A DNA stretch of 8,829 nucleotides from CAZAGT01 sp964484515 (lineage in GTDB: Bacteria > Desulfobacterota > DSM-4660 > Desulfatiglandales > HGW-15), in the NCBI GenBank assembly GCA_964484515.1, contig CAZAGT010000207.1, positions 1 to 8,829 of the forward strand, read 5' to 3'. Below the pieces are notes generated by a model, which did not search any database, had not been told where the DNA came from, and worked only from the letters and a program-made list of their open reading frames with translations. A program made the position numbers and the translations under genes. Of this stretch, positions 5,632-8,829 are shown one piece after another (positions within the stretch are counted from its first letter, which is position 1; each line of letters begins with the position of its first letter).

Positions 5632-6852
5632 ATGAATGCAGGAGATACCACCTTTGTCCTGATGTCGGCCGCCTTGGTCATGCTCATGACGCCCGGACTG
5701 GCCCTCTTCTATGGTGGCATGGTCCGCAACAAAAACGTCCTCGGGACAATCATGCACAGCTTTATCATCCTCGGAATCATTACGATTGAATGGATCTTGT
5801 GGGGATATTCCATGGCCTTCGGACCGGATCTCGGTGGCATTGTGGGTGGACTCGACTGGTTTGGTCTGAAGGGCGTGGGCATGGAACCTAGCCCCGACTA
5901 CGGCAGCACCATCCCCCATATGGCTTTTATGATCTTTCAGTGCATGTTTGCCGTCATCACCCCGGCCCTCATCACCGGCGCTTTTGCTGAACGATTGAAA
6001 TTCAGCGCCTTTCTCCTGTTCACGATCCTTTGGGCCACACTCGTATACAACCCTCTGGCTCATTGGGTCTGGGGTGTGGGTGGCTGGGTGGGCGCCATGG
6101 GAGCCCTCGATTTTGCCGGCGGCACCGTTGTCCATATCAGTTCCGGTATTTCGGCGCTGGCGGCGGTCATCCTGGTCGGAAGACGACTAGGCTACGGGAA
6201 CACGGCTTACATCCCCCACAACTTGCCCATGACGATCACGGGCGCCGCCTTGCTGTGGTTTGGCTGGTTTGGGTTTAATGCCGGCAGCGCGTTGGCCGCC
6301 AACGGCCTAGCGGCCAGTGCGTTCGTGGTGACTCACGTTGCCTCCGCCGCGGCGGCTATCGCCTGGATCCTAGTGGAGAAGCTACATAGGGGCAAGCCGA
6401 CGACCCTGGGTGCGGCGAGCGGCGCGGTTGCGGGATTGGTCGCCATTACCCCTGGCTCGGGATTTGTTGGGCCGGTATCCGCCATTCTGATTGGTGCCCT
6501 GGCAGGGCTCTTCTGCTATGGCGGCGTCATGCTGAAATCCAAAATGGGCTACGACGACTCCCTCGACGTGGTCGGCATTCATGGAGTCGGCGGAACTTGG
6601 GGCGCTCTGGCCACCGGACTCTTTGCCAGTACCGCCGCCAATCCGGACGGGGCCAACGGTCTGTTCTTCGGCAACCCCGGCCAGCTCTGGATACAGTTCC
6701 TATCGGTCGTTGCCACGATGGTCTTTGCCTTCGTCATGACCATCATGATCCTCAAGATCGTTGACGCCCTGGTCGGTCTGCGGGTGACTGAAGAGGAAGA
6801 GGAAAAGGGCCTCGATATCAGTCTGCACAATGAAGCCGGCTATAGTTTCTGA
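5632..6852 (+). CDS. amtB: ammonium transporter, Amt family
   Basis: A 406-residue inner-membrane ammonium channel with the expected 11 hydrophobic segments. Diagnostic residues fall at or next to the E. coli positions: Asp160 and His168 in GALDFAGGTVVHIS, His317 in DVVGIHGVGGTWGALATG (the twin-His pore partner), Trp212 in LLWFGWFGFNAGSAL, and the Phe gate region FQCMFAVITPALITGAFAERLKF near 102-124. The mature-type N-terminus (MNAGDTTFVLMSAALVMLMTPGLALFYGGMVRNKN) has no cleaved signal peptide. The C-terminal cytosolic tail after about 382 (LRVTEEEEEKGLD) is the region that meets PII. AGGGAG (5619-5624) is the ribosome site. The gene lies under a sigma-54 promoter and is followed by a PII gene, the classic amtB-glnK pairing in which GlnK blocks the channel when nitrogen is plentiful. 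Confidence 0.95.
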   Translation: MNAGDTTFVLMSAALVMLMTPGLALFYGGMVRNKNVLGTIMHSFIILGIITIEWILWGYSMAFGPDLGGIVGGLDWFGLKGVGMEPSPDYGSTIPHMAFMIFQCMFAVITPALITGAFAERLKFSAFLLFTILWATLVYNPLAHWVWGVGGWVGAMGALDFAGGTVVHISSGISALAAVILVGRRLGYGNTAYIPHNLPMTITGAALLWFGWFGFNAGSALAANGLAASAFVVTHVASAAAAIAWILVEKLHRGKPTTLGAASGAVAGLVAITPGSGFVGPVSAILIGALAGLFCYGGVMLKSKMGYDDSLDVVGIHGVGGTWGALATGLFASTAANPDGANGLFFGNPGQLWIQFLSVVATMVFAFVMTIMILKIVDALVGLRVTEEEEEKGLDISLHNEAGYSF

Positions 6853-6866
6853 TTCCGGTTTCAGTG

Positions 6867-6930
6867 GAATGGCTCCTTTGACCTGAGGGTGCTTGGCGCC
6901 CGAGACGGAGTCACCCCTCGGGTGCCATTC
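6867..6930 (+). terminator. long hairpin after amtB, possible terminator or attenuator
   Basis: Outer stem GAATGGC (6867-6873) with GCCATTC (6924-6930), then a 7-base one-sided loop, then an 11-bp inner stem, ACCTGAGGGTG (6881-6891) with CACCCCTCGGGT (6912-6923), with one G-U pair and one bulged C. The 20-base apical part can itself form CTTGG/CCGAG. It begins 15 bases after the amtB stop. No T run follows, so it may reduce rather than stop transcription into the PII gene, or protect the amtB 3' end. Confidence 0.45.
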
Positions 6931-7021
6931 GCAACGGCTTGACGTACCTCAATCCTCAAAGTCTTTGATGCCCCTAAACTGGATCGTGCGGATGGATCAA
7001 TGAAAACCAAACATTGTCGGG

Positions 7022-7049
7022 TTTACAATTCAGAAATGCGCGATTTTAT
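7022..7049 (+). promoter_or_regulatory. weak sigma-70-type promoter candidate for the second PII gene
   Basis: TTTACA (7022-7027), 16 bases, then TTTTAT (7044-7049): 5/6 and 4/6 matches. A start near 7056 would place the transcript just before the structured element at 7063-7176. No sigma-54 signature was found in 6853-7258, so the gene depends on this promoter, on read-through from amtB, or on both. Confidence 0.3.
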
Positions 7050-7062
7050 GCAAGGTCAAGGA

Positions 7063-7176
7063 CAATTCCGCAGGATAGCGGAATTGGACTGCCTCAGGCG
7101 GCCCGTAAGGCCGAGGGCCACGGACGGTCCGAGTCCAATCAAGGGGGTGGGCGGAGGCGTGCATATTTAGCACGTC
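7063..7176 (+). promoter_or_regulatory. structured leader RNA upstream of the second PII gene
   Basis: Three elements are readable. A perfect 9-bp hairpin at 7063-7086 (CAATTCCGC, loop AGGATA, GCGGAATTG). An 8-bp closing stem, ATTGGACT (7083-7090) with AGTCCAAT (7132-7139), enclosing smaller helices (CGGCC/GGCCG; CGGA/TCCG) as a branched domain. A 7-bp hairpin at 7156-7176 (GGCGTGC, loop ATATTTA, GCACGTC), itself flanked by GGGGGT/ACCCCC. The first hairpin and the branched domain share bases 7083-7086, so they partly exclude each other. It matches no riboswitch I can recognise, and no terminator follows. The open frame covering this stretch is Arg/Gly-rich without any recognisable protein signature, so I treat it as non-coding. 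Confidence 0.4.
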
Positions 7177-7258
7177 GCACGACCAACCCCCGCCGATCGA
7201 CTCCGAGATTGCGGAAAAGGGCCATTTCTGGATGGAAACTAGATAAGGAGCGTCGCAC

Positions 7259-7597
7259 ATGAAGAAGATCGAAGCCATTATCAAACCTTTTAAGCTTGAT
7301 GACGTGAAAGACGGCCTCTCCGCTCTTGGGATCAAGGGACTCACGGTCACGGAGGTCAAGGGATTTGGCCGGCAGCGCGGTCATAAGGAAGTCTATCGCG
7401 GTGCCGAATACCAGGTGGACTTCGTCGCCAAGATCAAGATCGAGGTCGTCATGGAGGTTGAGCAGGTACCCGAGGCGGTCAAAGTCATCCAGGAACGGGC
7501 CCGAACGGGCCAGATCGGCGACGGAAAGATCTTTATCCTTCCCGTGGAAGAGGCCATCCGAATTCGTACCGGAGAGGCGGGCAAAGAAGCTATATAA
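7259..7597 (+). CDS. glnK: nitrogen regulatory PII protein (amtB-linked copy)
   Basis: A 112-residue PII protein with the T-loop GHKEVYRGAEY (Tyr51, uridylylated by GlnD), B-loop TGQIGDGKIF and RIRTGE near the C-terminus. The symbol glnK is chosen because it follows amtB on the same strand, the usual criterion; the two PII genes here are not separable by sequence alone. Differences from the minus-strand copy cluster at residues 19-30, 52-80 and 107-110, mostly outside the nucleotide-binding and T-loop core, so partner choice or ligand affinity may differ. AAGGAG (7245-7250) is 8 bases before the ATG. A gap of 406 bp separates it from amtB, much longer than in typical amtB-glnK operons. Confidence 0.93.
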   Translation: MKKIEAIIKPFKLDDVKDGLSALGIKGLTVTEVKGFGRQRGHKEVYRGAEYQVDFVAKIKIEVVMEVEQVPEAVKVIQERARTGQIGDGKIFILPVEEAIRIRTGEAGKEAI

Positions 7598-7758
7598 TCC
7601 GGCTCGAAGCAGGCCCTCAAAGGGCTGGCAAGGGCCAGGAGTTCTGGGGCATGTGTCTGTCCTCGTCGGCTATAGGGCCTTGAGCCATCTGGTTGTCTCT
7701 GACCCTTTGTCCGGAGAAAATAACCGCTTGGCTTCTTGCAACTCACTGACGCATTGGT

Positions 7759-7781
7759 CGTGTTTGGTGGCTTCAAACACG
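7759..7781 (+). promoter_or_regulatory. hairpin just upstream of glnD
   Basis: A perfect 8-bp stem CGTGTTTG/CAAACACG (7759-7766 with 7774-7781) with a 7-base loop, ending 11 bases before the AGGAG (7793-7797) that serves glnD. It lacks a T run, so a terminator is unlikely; it could affect translation or mRNA stability. The rest of the glnK-glnD gap (7598-7758) holds only a weak GGCCCT/AGGGCC pairing near 7612-7636 and no clear promoter. Confidence 0.35.
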
Positions 7782-7802
7782 TGAAGGAGCACAGGAGAGC
7801 AA

Positions 7803-8829
7803 ATGAGATCTGCCCTCGCAGAACTCAAGAGAGCGAAAGAAGATCTGATTGCGGCATTCTCTAAGGGAACGGTGTCCACCGGTTTCCATGAGACTTATAC
7901 GGAAATCCTCGATCAGTATTTCCGCTGCAGCCTCGAGGCTAGTGAGGCGGGCCAGGCCCTCTTCAAAGACCGCAGACCCTTTGCCCTTGTGGCCGTGGGC
8001 GGATACGGGAGAAGGGAGCTCTGTCTCCATTCGGATATCGACATCCTGATCCTATTTGAAAAGCGCCTCCCTGCCGCGGCCAAAGGCCTCGCCGAAGAGG
8101 TCTTTTACCCCCTGTGGGATCTTGGCTTGAGCTTGGGACACGGTACGCGCAGCGTCAAAGACTGTCTTGATCTGGCGCGCGACGATTTTCAAGTCCTGAC
8201 CTCCATGGTGGATGGCCGCTTCATCTGTGGCAATTCACCCCTTTACCTGTCCCTGATGGAAAGACTGCAAAAGAAAGTCGTCTCCAAGAAGGCCCGTGCC
8301 TTCGCAAAATGGTTGAAAGAGCAGGACAGGTTGCGCATGGAGACTTTCGGTGATGCGAGTTACCTCCTGGAGCCAAACCTCAAAGAGGGTATCGGGGGTT
8401 TGCGGGATTACCATCACCTCCTTTGGCTTGGTCGCGCATTTTACGAGCTACGGGTTCCCAGAGACCTCGAGTATCATGGCACCCTTTCTCACCGCGAATA
8501 TGAAGCCCTGATGAATAACCTTGATTTCATCTGGTTGGTTCGCAATCACCTCCATCTCCTCTCAAGGAGGGAAAATGATCGGGTGACATTTGAGTTTCAA
8601 GAGCCACTCGCCCAGCAATTGGGGTTTCAAGATCAGAAAGCACTCATGGCCGTGGAACAGTTCCTGGGGAGACTCCATGGCGCCATGGGCTCGATCAAGG
8701 CCCTTCATCGGGCATTCCTATCGACCCACGTTGCCGACAAGGTAGGCCGCAGGAAGGAGTCAAAACCAAACAAAATCTCCGAAGACTTCTTCCACGACCA
8801 CGGTGAGATCAATTTCTATACCGCTGAGG
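7803..8829 (+). CDS. glnD: PII uridylyltransferase / uridylyl-removing enzyme (N-terminal part)
   Basis: The frame stays open from ATG 7803 to the right edge (342 codons), so this is about the first 40% of a protein that is usually about 850-900 residues. The nucleotidyltransferase domain shows GGYGRREL (66-73) and the catalytic S-D-I-D at Asp78 and Asp80. Next come LGLSLGHGTRS and the strongly diagnostic LEPNLKEGIGGLRD (189-202), then the GlnD/PII-UTase region VRNHLHLLSRR. The HD uridylyl-removing domain and C-terminal ACT domains that sense glutamine lie beyond the window. GlnD adds UMP to Tyr51 of PII when glutamine is low and removes it when high; both PII proteins in this window are likely substrates. 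AGGAG at 7793-7797 supports the start. Confidence 0.93.
   Translation, partial: MRSALAELKRAKEDLIAAFSKGTVSTGFHETYTEILDQYFRCSLEASEAGQALFKDRRPFALVAVGGYGRRELCLHSDIDILILFEKRLPAAAKGLAEEVFYPLWDLGLSLGHGTRSVKDCLDLARDDFQVLTSMVDGRFICGNSPLYLSLMERLQKKVVSKKARAFAKWLKEQDRLRMETFGDASYLLEPNLKEGIGGLRDYHHLLWLGRAFYELRVPRDLEYHGTLSHREYEALMNNLDFIWLVRNHLHLLSRRENDRVTFEFQEPLAQQLGFQDQKALMAVEQFLGRLHGAMGSIKALHRAFLSTHVADKVGRRKESKPNKISEDFFHDHGEINFYTAE

Noticed and set aside
6867..6930. Hairpin as an integron attC site
   Set aside because: No integrase, cassette or attC core sites are visible.
7063..7086. Six-base loop AGGATA as a second ANTAR target
   Set aside because: It has A1 but A instead of G at position 4, no matching partner hairpin with a six-base loop, and no terminator downstream.
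7083..7139. Branched stem as a tRNA-like gene
   Set aside because: Acceptor, anticodon and T-loop features are absent.
7014..7262. 82-residue open frame before the second PII gene
   Set aside because: Arg/Gly-rich, lies over strong RNA stems, overlaps the PII start and has no recognisable signature or ribosome site.

Overview
The window is a nitrogen-control locus from a Gram-negative bacterium, most likely a Desulfobacterota (deltaproteobacterial) genome. That placement is an inference from the gene set: a stand-alone FMN-binding glutamate-synthase-like protein controlled by an ANTAR regulator, a DUF1318 lipoprotein, paired PII genes around amtB, glnD, and a sigma-54 promoter. The coding DNA is moderately GC-rich and there is no sign of mobile elements, CRISPR or tRNA/rRNA genes.

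Layout. Bases 1-74 hold the tail of an upstream gene. At 155-1413 a DUF1318 (YdbL-type) lipoprotein gene is followed, with a stop/start overlap, by a GAF-ANTAR regulator. ANTAR proteins bind paired RNA hairpins and prevent transcription termination. Directly downstream (1488-1622) is a promoter, then two hairpins with six-base loops, then an intrinsic terminator whose 5' arm overlaps the second hairpin. This is the layout expected of an ANTAR target, and it precedes a 537-residue glutamate-synthase-like gene (1662-3275). A hairpin at 3283-3315 separates this from a convergent minus-strand unit.

The minus-strand unit (5157 down to about 3337) encodes a PII signal protein, then an unusual regulator that joins a KaiC/RAD55-like domain lacking its Walker A lysine to an XRE DNA-binding domain and a cupin, and possibly a 31-codon ORF. 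Its candidate sigma-70 promoter lies about 245 nt upstream of the PII start codon, which gives a long, strongly structured leader. The divergent plus-strand unit starts with amtB (ammonium channel) behind a near-consensus sigma-54 promoter, followed by a second PII gene with its own structured 406-bp upstream region, and then glnD (PII uridylyltransferase/uridylyl-removing enzyme), which runs off the right edge.

How it works together (inference from family knowledge). GlnD senses glutamine and modifies PII at Tyr51, which both PII copies retain. PII gates AmtB and other nitrogen enzymes, and the sigma-54 promoter would raise amtB expression under nitrogen limitation. The GAF-ANTAR protein would control the glutamate-synthase-like enzyme at the level of transcription elongation. 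The KaiC-like/XRE/cupin protein is a candidate extra regulator tied to PII; its targets are unknown, but the palindromes in the 5158-5631 intergenic region are possible sites.
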